Below are positions 42,936 through 54,279 of a stretch of 64,000 nt of DNA, piece after piece (position 1 is the first letter of the stretch; each line of letters opens with the position of its first letter). Under the pieces are notes generated by a model. The model saw only the letters and a program-made list of their open reading frames with translations. It was not told where the DNA came from and searched no databases. This DNA comes from Chenopodium formosanum (taxonomy: Eukaryota; Streptophyta; Magnoliopsida; Caryophyllales; Amaranthaceae), in the NCBI GenBank assembly GCA_024500155.1, contig CM044867.1, forward strand, positions 14,546,632 to 14,610,631, given 5' to 3'. The position numbers and the translations under genes are program-made.

Positions 42936-44560
42936 GTTACTAACAAGATTAATATCCTTAATCTATGATAGCAAGATCCTAGGCATGATACTAACAAGAT
43001 TAATACCAACTCCTAGCATGTCACTAAAAGATAAAGATCAAAGCATTAAACCCAACATGGTACTAACATGATATCATGATATTAGAAAAGAGTAAACACA
43101 TCCTAAACATGATACTAGAAAGCATAAAAATAATATTTTAACATGATACTAGGAATTAAACAATAATAAACATGCTTTCTACATTGAAAGAGAGTAATAA
43201 GATTACATACTTTGAAGCCTCTTACCTCTTTCTAATAACAAAATACACAAGTTTGTAAACTTCAATGAAAATAATAAAGAACAATTGAAGAATTAAAATC
43301 AAATTAAACAAATTTTTGACTAGTTTTGGACCAAACCCTCAGAAAATATCAACCTTGCACGTCTCGGGCGAAGGCAACTTCGAACTTGGCTAAGAGATTC
43401 TAAGTCTTGTGAATGCGGAATATTGTATGTAAAAGGTTGGTTTAGAAAAAGAGAGAGAGAGAAAATAAGAATTAAGTAATTCTTGATGGGAGTTGATTGA
43501 GAGAATTGATTGGGAGAATTGATTGAGAGAATTGATGAATAAAAACAGAGGTTCAGACCGTATTTATAAGAAAACAGTCCGGAAAATCATAGAATTTGAT
43601 AAGGAATAAAACTCCACTCTGTCGCTAATCAAACCGACCTTGTCGCCAAAGATTTATCTTGTCGACAGAGTCTGTCGCGAGGCGAAAAACCTGTCGTTTG
43701 GCGACATAAACAGTTTTTGCGGATTTTGTTTTTATCATATCTTTTGATCTAGAAGTCAAACTAAGTTATATAATATGTCGTTGGAAAGCTCTTGAAGTCT
43801 GATTTCTAATTCAATTAGAATAAGATTAAAATATTTTGTAGATAAAAAGATATGGCCAAAATAGTGAAAGGGTGTCAATTTTTTATAAAGTTTCGTATTT
43901 CTTTCATATCTTATTCGTTGTAGCTCGGTTTTATTATTATAATATATCATTGGAAAGATAATTTCAAGATCTGTCTAACCATCTGAAATTTGGATAAAAA
44001 ATATAAGGCAAGAAAATAATATCTGACTATCTTTGAACATCTTTAAATCCGAACAGAACTAGGAAAGTTTTTAAAAAGGAAAGTTTATATTCAAATCAAA
44101 TTCTATGATCTTATCTTTTCAAAAAAGTATAAGTAAGATCTTTTAAAAACTTATAAAAGATTCTACTCAATCCTAATTAGTTTAGGAATAGGATTAAACC
44201 TTTGGACCCTCCTCATGATCATTGGGTTGTAGTTAAAATCCGGTTTGGGCCCATTTTAGTATTTTGGCCATAATTCCTCATTATTCATTGGAATTAGGCT
44301 TATAATATATCGTTGGAAAGACCTTTTAAAGCCCCATCCAACTACACCATTATTGGACCCTTATCATGGACTAAAATAAACTGAATTGGACGTTTTCATA
44401 AAATAGAAATGGTTTTCGAAAACAGAAAGAAGGATTTTAATAAAAACTAACCGCAACACTTGACTTTTCACACTTTTACCTCATTCGATTATGGTTCGAC
44501 GCAAAAGGTATTCATCACTGGGTTTGGTTTTGGGGAGACACAAATGGGTGTCAACAATTG
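42936..44560 (-). mobile_element. D-like T LTR inserted in reverse, truncated
   Basis: On the minus strand it starts TGTTGACACCCATTTGTG (44560 down) and follows LTR D through the word cluster (about 43618-43715: TGTCGC, TTGTCGCCAAAG, TGTCGTTTGGCGACA) and a TATAAATA (about 43560-43567), to TTTTAGTGACATGCTAGG and ATCATGCCTAGGATCTTGCTATC near 42970. The U5 end is missing. ATTG at the left junction and at 44561-44564 may reflect a target duplication. Confidence 0.75.
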
Positions 44561-45199
44561 GATTTATTGCTATATTGCTTCCAATATTAATGTTTATTTA
44601 TTCTATTATTTATGATCACCATATTGCATGCTTAAAGGGAATATGTAATTGAAAATCACGCCTAATTAGATAATTTGGCCAACCGGTTTAGGTTCCCTTT
44701 TTAATCTTGTTGTTAAATCGAAGTGATCACAATATTATAGAATTATATGTTGCATTAATATTTAACCAATTTAGCTAAATGGTAGTTTGGAGCGAATTGA
44801 ATCTTTGTTTGTATGCCATTGAGATCACATGAATACTTTTCACAATAATAATCGAGTAGAGGCCAATACGGGCGAACGTGACTCCATGACTCACTTTGTA
44901 CCATCATCCCCGATCCTCCTTTCGTGGTTTCGAACCATATGGATTTAGTAATCTCATGGATCATGAATGGGGTGTAACCTTCACGGGTCAATCGTTGTTG
45001 CCTATCGTTGTCCCTTAATCGTGGTTGCCTTAAATGATCCGTGAACGGTTTACAAGTTCCTTAAAAACTTGTTGGCAGCTCCATACTTTCCTTGTCCCTA
45101 ATCGTTGTCCCTTATCGTAATGTCAATTCCCACTTCCTATGAGTGCCAAGCATATTCACAACATGCTTTTTAGTAGGCGCAATTCGAACGACGCCTACA
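44561..45199 (+). mobile_element. T element C 5' LTR, part 2
   Basis: Continues LTR C and ends GACGCCTACA at 45199, followed by the PBS. The last 150 bases differ from T1, A and D. Confidence 0.78.
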
Positions 45200-45435
45200 A
45201 CTTGGCGACTCCACTGGGGAGGATTCTTAGTTATTTATCAATTTGAGTGATCGGTATTTAATTGCGATGAGTGGATGAGACTTGAAAGATTCTTGAAAAA
45301 TATTCCTGTGATTAATTTGGCATTTTTGCATAAGCATAGACGTTTTAACATCACATTTATATCTGTCACGTAAGAAAAATGGAACAACTTGACTACATAC
45401 GAAGAAAAATAGGGCACCAGTCAGATTTTCTAACT

Positions 45436-45535
45436 GTCGTGTCACGGCAGAAAATGCCGTGTCACGGTGCAGTTTACCGTCTGACGGTGAACATCACCGT
45501 GACACGGTGGTCACTACCACCGTGTCACGGCAGTC
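45436..45535 (+). repeat. GTGTCACGG word cluster 1 in leader C
   Basis: TGTCGTGTCACGGCAG, TGCCGTGTCACGGTG, ACCGTCTGACGGTGA, CACCGTGACACGGTGG and CACCGTGTCACGGCAG: the words of LTR C, in a non-LTR part of the same element. Confidence 0.85.
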
Positions 45536-46047
45536 CCTAAATCAGTTCAGTGGCTTATTTTCTCTTCTCCCAGTCACCTTCCTTCGGTTTTTCTGAAAAC
45601 CTGTATGTGTTCTACATACGTCTTAGCGCCGCGGGATTTAAGCTCTATCAGCCCAAAAACGCTCATGGCAATAAGGGTTCATCCGAGTTATTAAATCCAC
45701 CCAAACATGGAGTCGAGTTCGATTTCATCAAGAACTCGCGGAGCTGCCCGTTGGCATACACCCTCAAGGGAGGCTGCCTTGCTACCGCGTCCAAACTCTT
45801 GACCATGGTACCCTTTTGACACCCAAAGCTTGACCATAGTCGAACGTAGAACTTGACCTTAGGTTGAGAACTTTTTGCATCATCGTGACTAAATGCTACG
45901 TGGTTTATTTGGTACTAACATACATGTGTTTGTTCATTTTGTTTTTGGACTAATCTATGACCGAGGGTTTTTATTTCCACTTAGTAATTCGTACGGACCA
46001 TAAAATTGATTCAAATCTGGAAAAACGTCACAAAAAGGCCTGGAACT

Positions 46048-46170
46048 GAGCACCGCGTCACAACAAGTCTGCCGTGACACGGTGAATAGTGCTGTGACAT
46101 GGGACTTTATACCGTCTGACGGTGTACTGTACTGTGTCACGACAGGCAGCACCGTGACACGGTGCCCAGG
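46048..46170 (+). repeat. GTGTCACGG word cluster 2 in leader C
   Basis: CACCGCGTCACAAC, TGCCGTGACACGGTGA, ACCGTCTGACGGTG, ACTGTGTCACGACAG and CACCGTGACACGGTGCC. Confidence 0.85.
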
Positions 46171-46652
46171 ATATTATCCCGTAAGTCTTTTTTTTGGCTC
46201 TGTGTGCGTATGTGTGTGGTTTATGTGTCAAGCTTGGTGTCATGTATAGTTGTACGGTCATAACACGTGTCCATAACCTCACTTAATCACTCACAAGTCG
46301 TGTCGAGTTCACACACTTTTCCTCGAGTCATACACTATTTTGTTCATGACCGTACATTAGAAAAGTTTTGCGTCTTTTTTAAGTTATTTTTAGGAGTAAG
46401 TTGGATGGTATCCTCCCATACATGTTTTCTTTGTTTTCAAAATTTTTTTTTATTCTTTCCCTTCTTATTTTCCTGATGGGTCAAGGATAAGTCTAGTCAT
46501 TAAATGTGCGTTTATTTCAATGTCAGAGCACTTGGTCAAGAAGCAGGGGTAGACTGTTACGGTTTGAGTCACTACCTCAACAACCTAAGAGGCGTACAAG
46601 GAAACCACCACAAGCATCCCTACAAAATCCATCTCCCATTTACTTTCAACCA

Positions 46653-47100
46653 ATGGCCACTAAGGAAGATATGGAAAACATTAACCGTGCCATTGACAGG
46701 TTATCTACTATGATGGAAGCACTCACTACCAGGGTTCACACGGTAGAGCAAAGCAAACAAAGCAATGCCGCTGTAGCTGCGATAGACAAAATCAGAGAAC
46801 AAATGAGTATGATCTCTGAGGGGTTTACCTATGTTGAACAACCTGCCACTTCTCTGAAAACATAAGGGACAGACTCCCTGAGAAGTTTTCCACTGCTGAC
46901 ATTCCCAAGTTCAAACCTACTAATAACCCTATGTTTCATTTGAAAGGGTTTTCTGCAACCATGGCTCTTAAGGGGTTAGATGTGACACTCTTCCCTACTG
47001 TGTTCCCTCTTTCCCTAGAGTATGCATGTCAACAATGGTTCTACTCTTTGGAATCCAAGCACGTTGCAACTTGGGATGACGTTACGAAAAGTTTCATGAA
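46653..47100 (+). pseudogene. T element C gag, N-terminal part with one frameshift
   Basis: Start ATG at 46653 (MATKEDMENINRAIDRL); a coiled-coil-like N-terminus follows. The frame ends at a TAA at 46863, but the alignment continues in another frame through LPEKFSTADIPKFKP, NPMFHLKGFSATM, FPLSLEYACQQWFYSLESK and TWDDVTKSFM. It is cut at 47100 by the Athila-like LTR. Position and motifs match gags A and B, with lower similarity, so C is a separate subfamily. Confidence 0.82.
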
Positions 47101-49480
47101 TGACGTGGGGAAAACTAGGTCGTTGGGCTAATTCTCCCTAAGCCAAACAAAATTTATAAACACTCAACAAACCTAAATACAAGTATAGAGGTAAGTCAAG
47201 GGTCGAAGCCAAAGGAACGGTAATGTCTAAATGCTTTCAATTATGTGCCTAAGCTAGGTCGAAGACAAGGGGTAAAAGATGACTCTAATAACTACTAAAA
47301 CGAGGAAACCAAACAAATAAAGAGCTAGGGATTAGGATTCACTTATAATAGCAATGAACAATGCAAATTGGAATGGAAAGTCGACTAAGTCAAGCAATGT
47401 GAGGGAAAGTCAATCATGCAACCAAACCAAAAGAGCATGTCAAGCTATTCTACTAGAGGTCTAACTAGCGTCAACTACGATAAACTCTAGCTAGGAAACA
47501 TCACAAGACACCTCAATCGTGTAAATGCAAGCCACAAATCAATGGTCCGTATCAATGTGAACTTACAATGCAATCTAGTGCAATAATCAAAGTAAGCTAC
47601 TCTCTAATTAATCACACACATGCACATGATCAATCAACCATGTTTAATCACATCATCAACTCCATCAATTATCCCCAATTTACATCAATTCATTACATCA
47701 TAAGCTTCACCAAATCCCTAACTAAACAACTACTCAAACATGATTATCAATTCTACCAATACAAACATAATGTCCAAAATCAATCATCAATTCATCAAAA
47801 TCCAATCAAAATCAACAATCAAAACAATGAATATTAAACAAAGCAATAAATGAGATAGAGTTTAGAAATGCTCATTGATGATAGAGTAATCTCCAATACA
47901 ATTGTCACATTTGAATCTTCAATCTCTCAATAACCATTGAAATTCCTCACGTTCTCTCTCTAAAATCTACTCCTAAAATTAACCATAAACTAGAGAGAGA
48001 AGCTCTCAACTAATCTAGGAAAAAAATGATCTAATTGTAATACTACTTGTTTCTAATTGTGTCTAATTCTAATTGTTTTTCTTTCTACCCAAAATGGGTA
48101 TTTATAAATACAAGGGTAAAAGAAAAGAAAATAGAAAAGAAAATAAAAAGGAAAAGGAAAGGAAAGAAAAGGAAAGAAAAGAAAAGAAAATAAAATAATA
48201 AAAGAAAATGGAAAAGAAAAATAAAATAAATAAAAATCAAAACCAAAATTAAAAGAAATGAAAAGGAAAAGAAAACGGTTTTGCTGCACATTAATGGGGA
48301 AATAATCCCGTGCTTCTCAGGCATCTTTTAGCATCATCATCAATCAACGGTCAAGATTTAAGCTTCCATGCCACGCACCTCCTTCATACCCAGCTACGTG
48401 CGGTCGCAAAGAAGGAAAGTGCGGCCGCTTAGGTTGCGAGTGCGGCCGCACCTGTCGAGGTGTTGAATTGAGGTGGCTGCTCCTTGGTGCTGCTGCCGAG
48501 AATAGCTTCGAGGGTGGCTGCAAGTGCTGCGGTTGCTGTAGTTGGTAAGGTGTGGCTGGAGGTGGCGCAATTGGTGAGGTTAATTGCGATTGTTGGTGGT
48601 GCTTGCGGGGGTTATCGCTGCTGCTGGGTTGCGTTGCTGCAATTGTGGTTGTTGTTGAGGTGGTTTGCGGGAATTGTTGTTGAGAGGTGGCTGCGATTGG
48701 AGGTCATAAGGAAGGTTGCGTGAGTGGTGGCTGGGATTTGTGGTGCGAAGGTGGCTGGAGAAAAGGGGAAGGTGCGTGGTGAGTGGTGGTCGGAGTAAAG
48801 CAGGGCTGCGCTGCTTGTGGTTGTTAATTGCGGTTGAGTGTTGGTGCTTCTGGGTGGTGGCTGCGTGTGAGGAGGTGGTGCGGGGTTACGGTGCTGCTGC
48901 TGTGAAGCAGGGGAAAACAGGGGAGAAGAAGGGAGGAGTTGCTTCCTCCTTTCATCACCATCACTACCATCTCACTATCATCACCATGATGGTGATGAAG
49001 GTCAAAGTATGCAGTAGTTACACCAAATTGGACTTGGGACAAAAACCTACAAAACACACATAAAACCGAAAAATAAAACAAAGTGAAATAAAATGAAAAC
49101 CGACAAATAAAAGTAAAAGAAATAAAATGAAAATGAAAATAACAAAAGAAAGAAAATAAAATAAAATGAAAATAAAATAAAGAAAAGAAAATGAAATAAA
49201 AATAAAATCAAATAAACTAAAATAAAATAAAATTAAAATAAAACTAAATCTATTAAAACTAAAATAAAAAGGAAACAACTAAAATAACGAAAATAAAAGA
49301 AATAAAAGAGAAAATACTAGAAAACCATAGAAATGCTTAAAAGCCGTAAAAAAAGAGAACAAAGATAGAATAGAGAGAGAAAGCATAAAACCGAGCATTT
49401 ATTGAGCAAGAAAGCAATGAAAAGAGGACAAAAAGGACCTAAATGCTCATCAAATGTGTGCCATTTATGACACACATCAA
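47101..49480 (-). mobile_element. Athila-like 3' LTR (2380 bp)
   Basis: Plus-strand ends TGACGTGGGGAAAACTAGG and TTATGACACACATCA. On the minus strand it starts TGATGTGTGTCATAAATGG, preceded (49481 on) by the polypurine tract GCTTGGGGTTATT. Minus TATAAATA at 48099-48106, GTGCGGCCGCAC words at 48397-48463, A/G tracts at 48110-48270 and 49050-49480, G/T tract at 48480-48900. Same family as 30845-33270 and 57848-59167. Confidence 0.9.
48397..48463 (-). repeat. GTGCGGCCGCAC word cluster
   Basis: GTGCGGTCGCA, GTGCGGCCGCTT and GTGCGGCCGCACC, matching the word used in the LTR at 57848. Confidence 0.8.
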
Positions 49481-50335
49481 ATAACCCCAAGCATACCTTT
49501 TGCTCGTCCTCGAGCAAAACAAATCCAAGAGAGTGAAAATGACGAGCTTATTAAAACAAACTAAACAAGAGACGAGATGAGAATATACACTAACTCACTA
49601 TCGTAGGAATCACGGTTGTTTTTAGCTACAACAAGCCCTTTAAACTCCAAAGTCGCCTATGAGGACGAGTGAGGTCTCGTAAGGGTGTCCTAAGAGTTTG
49701 ACCCATAACTCTCATAATAATACAAACAAGGCTAAGCATGAAAATGAAAACAAAATACAAGAAAAGCAAACAAATGTTCATGAAAGAACTTTTGCAAATG
49801 TACAAGCACAAGTGGATGCAAATCTTTCTAAACAAGTAAGGGAGTGCACGTTCCAAGATACCCAAGTTTGATTGAAACATAAATATGCTAAGCATAGGAA
49901 CTAGCTTTCACAATCCACTTTCATCCCAAACAATCTTACCGCGTTCTTCCTAATAGCTTCAAATCGACCTCAAGTGAGCATCCCAATGATTCCACGAAGA
50001 AACCGGAAAAAGAGAATTTTTAGGCTACTCGACATATTGACTTTTGCATTCCCTCTCCCTATTCCTAAAAGTCACATTCCTCTCCACCGATGAATGACTC
50101 AACCATTTAGGTCAAAAGGTCTTTCCCCAAGGTTGTAACGTTAAGGCAATAAGGGTGAAGGTAGGCTAAAAATTTGAAATTTGGTGGTTTTCCTAAAAGT
50201 GAAGCAAAGAACGGCCAATTCTTAGAATCACAATCAAGTAGACACCAATCCAAACAAAAATACTCACACCCCCAAGCTTATTCAAAGCTATAAACCACAA
50301 ACATATACACAAAAAGCGTGAGAACATGGCTGATA
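49481..50335 (-). mobile_element. Athila-like 3' internal region
   Basis: Reverse complement of sequence like 57015-57847: GCTCGTCCTCGAGC, GAGGACGAGTGAGGTCTCGTAAGGGTGTCC, ACCGCGTTCTTCC, CCCCCAAGCTTATT. Truncated near 50335 and joined to T element D sequence. No coding region. Confidence 0.82.
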
Positions 50336-51498
50336 AAATACACGAAAATTCGTGAACAAGAACGCACAATTCATCAAAAATCGAGTAGAGTTTGAGCAAA
50401 ACTTACATAGATCGGGAAATAAGATGAGAAAAGCATTGATTTGCAACAAGTTTGAGCGAATTAGGCCAAGAAATGAGCGAGAACGAGGGTTTGAAAGATT
50501 TCGTGAGAATGAACGAAGCAGAGCAGTAGCGAAATGAAGAAGAAGACGGGTATTTAAAACCCCGATTCTATCGCCAAACGACATACTCTGTCGCTTGGCG
50601 ACAGACGCAGATGCTGGCGACAGATGTTTCCGGCTGGCGCTGAAGCATCGACGGGATGTTGGGCCCCACATTATGACTTTGTAGACCTGTTGCAGCAGTT
50701 TGGGTTCCTTGGTACACAAGTTAGCCCCTCGAAGCAAACTGACATGACATAGTAATTGGTTCGATTGTAATTACATTAAGTGATCGACCTGATGAAAGAT
50801 CGTCTCACTTAGCTTAAAGCGACTACATATTGTCTCATAATAAGGCACCAAAATAATGGTTCAATACTATCACCGACGTAATGGTTCACAAAAAAGTAGA
50901 AGCACCGACGTATTGGTACGGAAGTAATGTTATGGTAAAGATCAATACATAGAGTGATCTTCAACGATATCCCAACATAGAAAGGAGTTGTGTAGTGGCG
51001 AAATACTGCCGTGGTGATATAATGTCACAAATTTTGATGATGGCGAGATATGGTGACCTTCGACAATCCCTCAAGATAAAGTAGAGATTGTCTATAGCGG
51101 TGACGCACTGCCATAGCGACGTACTGCCACAACCCTGAAGATGACGACATACAGTTATTTTCGACGATGTTCCCAAGATATTGTGGAGGATTGTCACCCA
51201 AGAGATGTTGAAGATGAAGACGCAATGTTACCTTCAAAGACGGCGTTCTCTAGCTTATAGAAGGTCGTCAGATAAAATGCAACGAAAATTGGTTATTCCA
51301 AAGACGTGTGCTCGACAGTGCAAGATACGCGTTTCTTAACTCTTTTATCTGTTTAACTAACATTGGTTTGCAGGTGTCGGCTTTATAAGAATGATTTGGG
51401 ATCACCGAACGTTCTGAATCATTCTCCGTCCCTATCGCTGCTTTGACTTTTGTTTTCGAAACATTCGTTTCTCCAAACTCAGTCAAAGTGGGGGCTTT
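50336..51498 (+). mobile_element. T element D 3' untranslated region
   Basis: Non-coding. Carries a word cluster at 50571-50642 and TTGGGTTCCTTGGTA, CACCGACGTA, degenerate repeats (51000-51200), GACGTGTGCTCGACAGTGC, and ends in AAGTGGGGGCTTT before the LTR. Aligns with 16740-17705. Confidence 0.78.
50571..50642 (+). repeat. TCGCCAAACGACA word cluster in D 3' UTR
   Basis: TATCGCCAAACGACATAC, TGTCGCTTGGCGACAGACG, GCTGGCGACAG and GCTGGCGCTG: the words found in the D LTR at 52107-52182. Confidence 0.75.
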
Positions 51499-53382
51499 TG
51501 TACACACCCATTTGTGTCTCCCCAAAACCAAACCCAGTGATGAATACCTTTCGCGTTGAACCATAATCGAATGAGGTGAAACTGTTGAAAAGTCAAGTGT
51601 TGCGGTTTAGTTTTATTTAAAATTCTCTTCTCTCTGTTTTTGAAAATAACTCTATTTATTAAAAAATAGCCAATCCAGTTTGGTTGGTTCCATAATTAAG
51701 GTCCTATAATAGTGTAGTTGGATGGGGCTCGAAAAGACCTTTCCAACGATATATTATAATCTCAATTCCGATAAATATTGATAAAGTTATGGCCAAAATA
51801 CTAAATTGGGTCCGGTTAATTATTTACATACGGCCCAATGATCTAGAGGAGGGCCCAATGTTAATTATTATTCCTAAAATTATTAAAATTAATTTTAACT
51901 TCCTATTAGTGTCTAGAAGGTTCCTTTTTATTCTAATATTATTAGATTTAATAATTATTTTTAAGATGGATTTTGATTTGGAATAAAATATTATTATTTT
52001 ACTATTATATTATTATTTTTGAAAATACGTTTTATCTTCTGTACGGATTTCGTAGATCAAGTTGATTAAAGATCGGATTCCGCGTGGAAAAACGCATCCA
52101 AGGCAGACTGTCGCCAAACGACAAGTCTGTTGCTTGGCGACAGACCTTGCGACAGACTTGTCGCCTCGCGACAGCGTGTAGTTTTATTCCTAATAGAATT
52201 CTATACTTTTCCAGATTATTTTCCTTATAAATAGGGTCCCGAAACTCTGTTTTCATTCATTCATAATCACCCAATTCTCTCAATTCTCTCTTGAGCAATA
52301 TATGCTTTCTTTCTCCCTCTTTCTAAGCTAGCCTTTTACAAACAATATTCCACATACACAAGATTTAGAATCACCTAGCCAAGTTCGAAGTTGTCTTCGC
52401 TCTACACGTGCAAGGTTTAATATTTTCTATGGGTTTGGTCCAAATCTAGTTAAAACATTATTTAATTTCATTTTAATTTAATTATTTAATTGTTCTTTAT
52501 TATTTTCATTGAAGTTTACTAACTTGTGTATTTCGTTATTAGAATGAGGTATAAGGCTTCAAAGTAAGTAGATTAGCTTACTCTTTATTTCTTTCACAAT
52601 GTAGAAAGCATGTTTATTATTGTTTAATTCCTAGTATCACGTTAGGATGTTTTTATTGCTTTCTAGAATCATGTTTAGGGTGACTTTACTCTTTTCTAAT
52701 ATCATATCATGTTAGTACCATGTTAGGTTTAAAGCTTTGATCTTTATTGTTTAGTGATATGCTAGGATTTGTTCTTAATCTTGTTAGTATCATGCCTAGG
52801 ATCTTGCTATTGTCATTGAGCTTTATTATTATTATGGCTATTATTATTATCATTATATTGCTTATTATTATGTTGCTTTATATTATTTATTTTGATTGTT
52901 ATTGCTTGAGACGCCTTTTATGCTTGTTAAAAGGAATTTGTACTTGAAATCACGCTTAATAAGATAATTAATAATCTTGTTTAGGCTAATACGATTTTAA
53001 TTCAAGTGATCGCTAATAATAGAATTATTTGTGCATTAATATTCAACCAACATAGCTAAACAGGTTTAGGATTAAAATAATGTTTGCATGTTAGTCAAAA
53101 AGCGCACATGAATACGAGTAGAACAAAGTAGAGGCCTATTTTATATATAGGGCGGGTCCTTTCTTTTGTAGATTGGATTCATACCTTCATCCTCAAACTC
53201 TATTTGGTTCAAGACCTTATAGAGTTGACGATCTCTTGGATCGTTTTGGGTTTACAAGTTCCTAAAACTTGTTTGCGACTCTTTTGCTCTAGCTTTCTTC
53301 CCTTTGGAACGCCACCATACATAAATGTATGATCACAGTGGGGTTCAAGTTTGGGGTTATAGTGCTTGAAATATTCCCTACA
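51499..53382 (+). mobile_element. T element D 3' LTR (1884 bp)
   Basis: Starts TGTACACACCCATTTGTG after the polypurine tract and ends ATATTCCCTACA. Words at 52107-52182 and TATAAATA at 52226-52233. Near full identity in order to T1 and A. Confidence 0.9.
52107..52182 (+). repeat. TGTCGCC/GGCGACAG word cluster in D LTR
   Basis: CTGTCGCCAAACGACAAG, TTGCTTGGCGACAGACC, TTGCGACAGAC and TTGTCGCCTCGCGACAGCG; ends 44 bases before the TATA box. Confidence 0.8.
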
Positions 53383-53611
53383 CACTGAAATAATGGTTCA
53401 CAAGCATCAAAAGCGCCGACGTGCTAGCATAGCTTAAGCAAATTTCAATTAAGCTTTAAAGATCGACAAGCGTTGGTCTTTAGAAGTTTAATTTAAATTG
53501 ATTAAATTAAAAGTGAGAAATTGCCTCAACTTTGTTATTGCACCAAGCTAAACCAATTTAATTACGAATGGTTCTTGGATTGATAATCAAACCAAAATCA
53601 TTAACACCTAT
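53383..53611 (+). mobile_element. Mosaic of T 3' UTR and copia leader fragments
   Basis: 53383-53485 resembles the T 3' UTR (AATGGTTCACAA, GCGCCGACGTGC, AAAGATCGACAAGC). 53487-53581 is a plus-strand copy of copia leader sequence found on the minus strand at 14695-14790 (AAGTGAGAAATTG, CTCAACTTTGTTATTGCAC, GAATGGTTCTTGGA). Then Athila gag begins. Confidence 0.65.
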
Positions 53612-54279
53612 ATGGCGGTTAGTGATATGAAATTCAATGAGATGATGACTCACAATAAGATGCTTGAGACCCAAATAACCCAATTAGCAAGCACTCTTAA
53701 GGATTATGCTAGTCCTTCATCTTTGCCTTCCCAAGGTGTTGAACTAAAGAAACCCATGTACTCTATTGCCACTAGTAGAGGAAATGACTTTAGTGAGGGA
53801 GTTTCTTGTTCAAAGGAGGGAAAAGATGAGAGTGGTGCTATGGAGAATGAAGTGGAGAAGGTTGAGTCTAAGGAAATTTATTGTGAGGTTGAGGAAAGAG
53901 AAGAAAGTGTTGTTGAAAAGATGAGTGAGGTAAAGAGATTTCCCGATCTACCATACCCACAAAAATTCTTGAGATTCAAAATGGATGAGCAATTTAGGAA
54001 GTTCCTTGAAGTTCTTAAGGAAGTCCATGATTCCACACCCTCTACCGAGCCAATTCCCGATATGCCTAAGTACTCCAAGTTTCTTAAGGAGGTACTAGAG
54101 GAGAAGGAAAATTTTGATGAGGGTAGTTCGGTGGAAGGTGGGAAGTGTTTTAGTGCTCTTGTCCATGGCGAGCTTCCGGAGAAAATGGAGGATCCGGGGA
54201 ATTTTTCAATCCCTTGCCAAATCAAGAAGATGGTTATTGAGAATGCTTTGTGTGATCTAGGGGCTAGTGTGAGTATTAT
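53612..54279 (+). pseudogene. Athila-like gag-protease, C-terminal part
   Basis: About 222 codons open from ATG 53612, though the real start is upstream. Residues 1-40 (MTHNKMLETQITQLAS) match the gag C-terminus of Athila-type elements; an acidic E/K/V linker (about 65-105) follows. Then come LPYPQKFLRFKMDEQFRKFLEV, PDMPKYSKFLKEVLEEK, PCQIKKMVIENALCDLGAS. DLGAS (D215-S219) is the aspartic protease active site in its Athila form, with L in place of S or T. At codon 223 the frame runs into copia sequence starting TGTAGGAGTTT (54280). Reverse transcriptase and integrase are absent. Confidence 0.87.

Larger units (their letters stand above)
45200..46652 (+). mobile_element. T element C leader with PBS
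   Basis: PBS-like TTGGCGACTCCACTGGGGA at 45202-45220, the clearest of the three. Word cluster 1 (45436-45535), conserved block (45600-45815), word cluster 2 (46048-46170), then gag. Same layout as leaders A and B. Confidence 0.82.

Noticed and set aside
29194..47100. T elements as Ogre elements
   Set aside because: Gag and PBS style fit the Tat group, but no extra ORF upstream of gag is seen, and no pol is available to place the lineage.
48484..49063. Val/Trp/Gly-rich open frames on the plus strand
   Set aside because: Same G/T-rich LTR tract in the 47101-49480 LTR; no domain or conservation.
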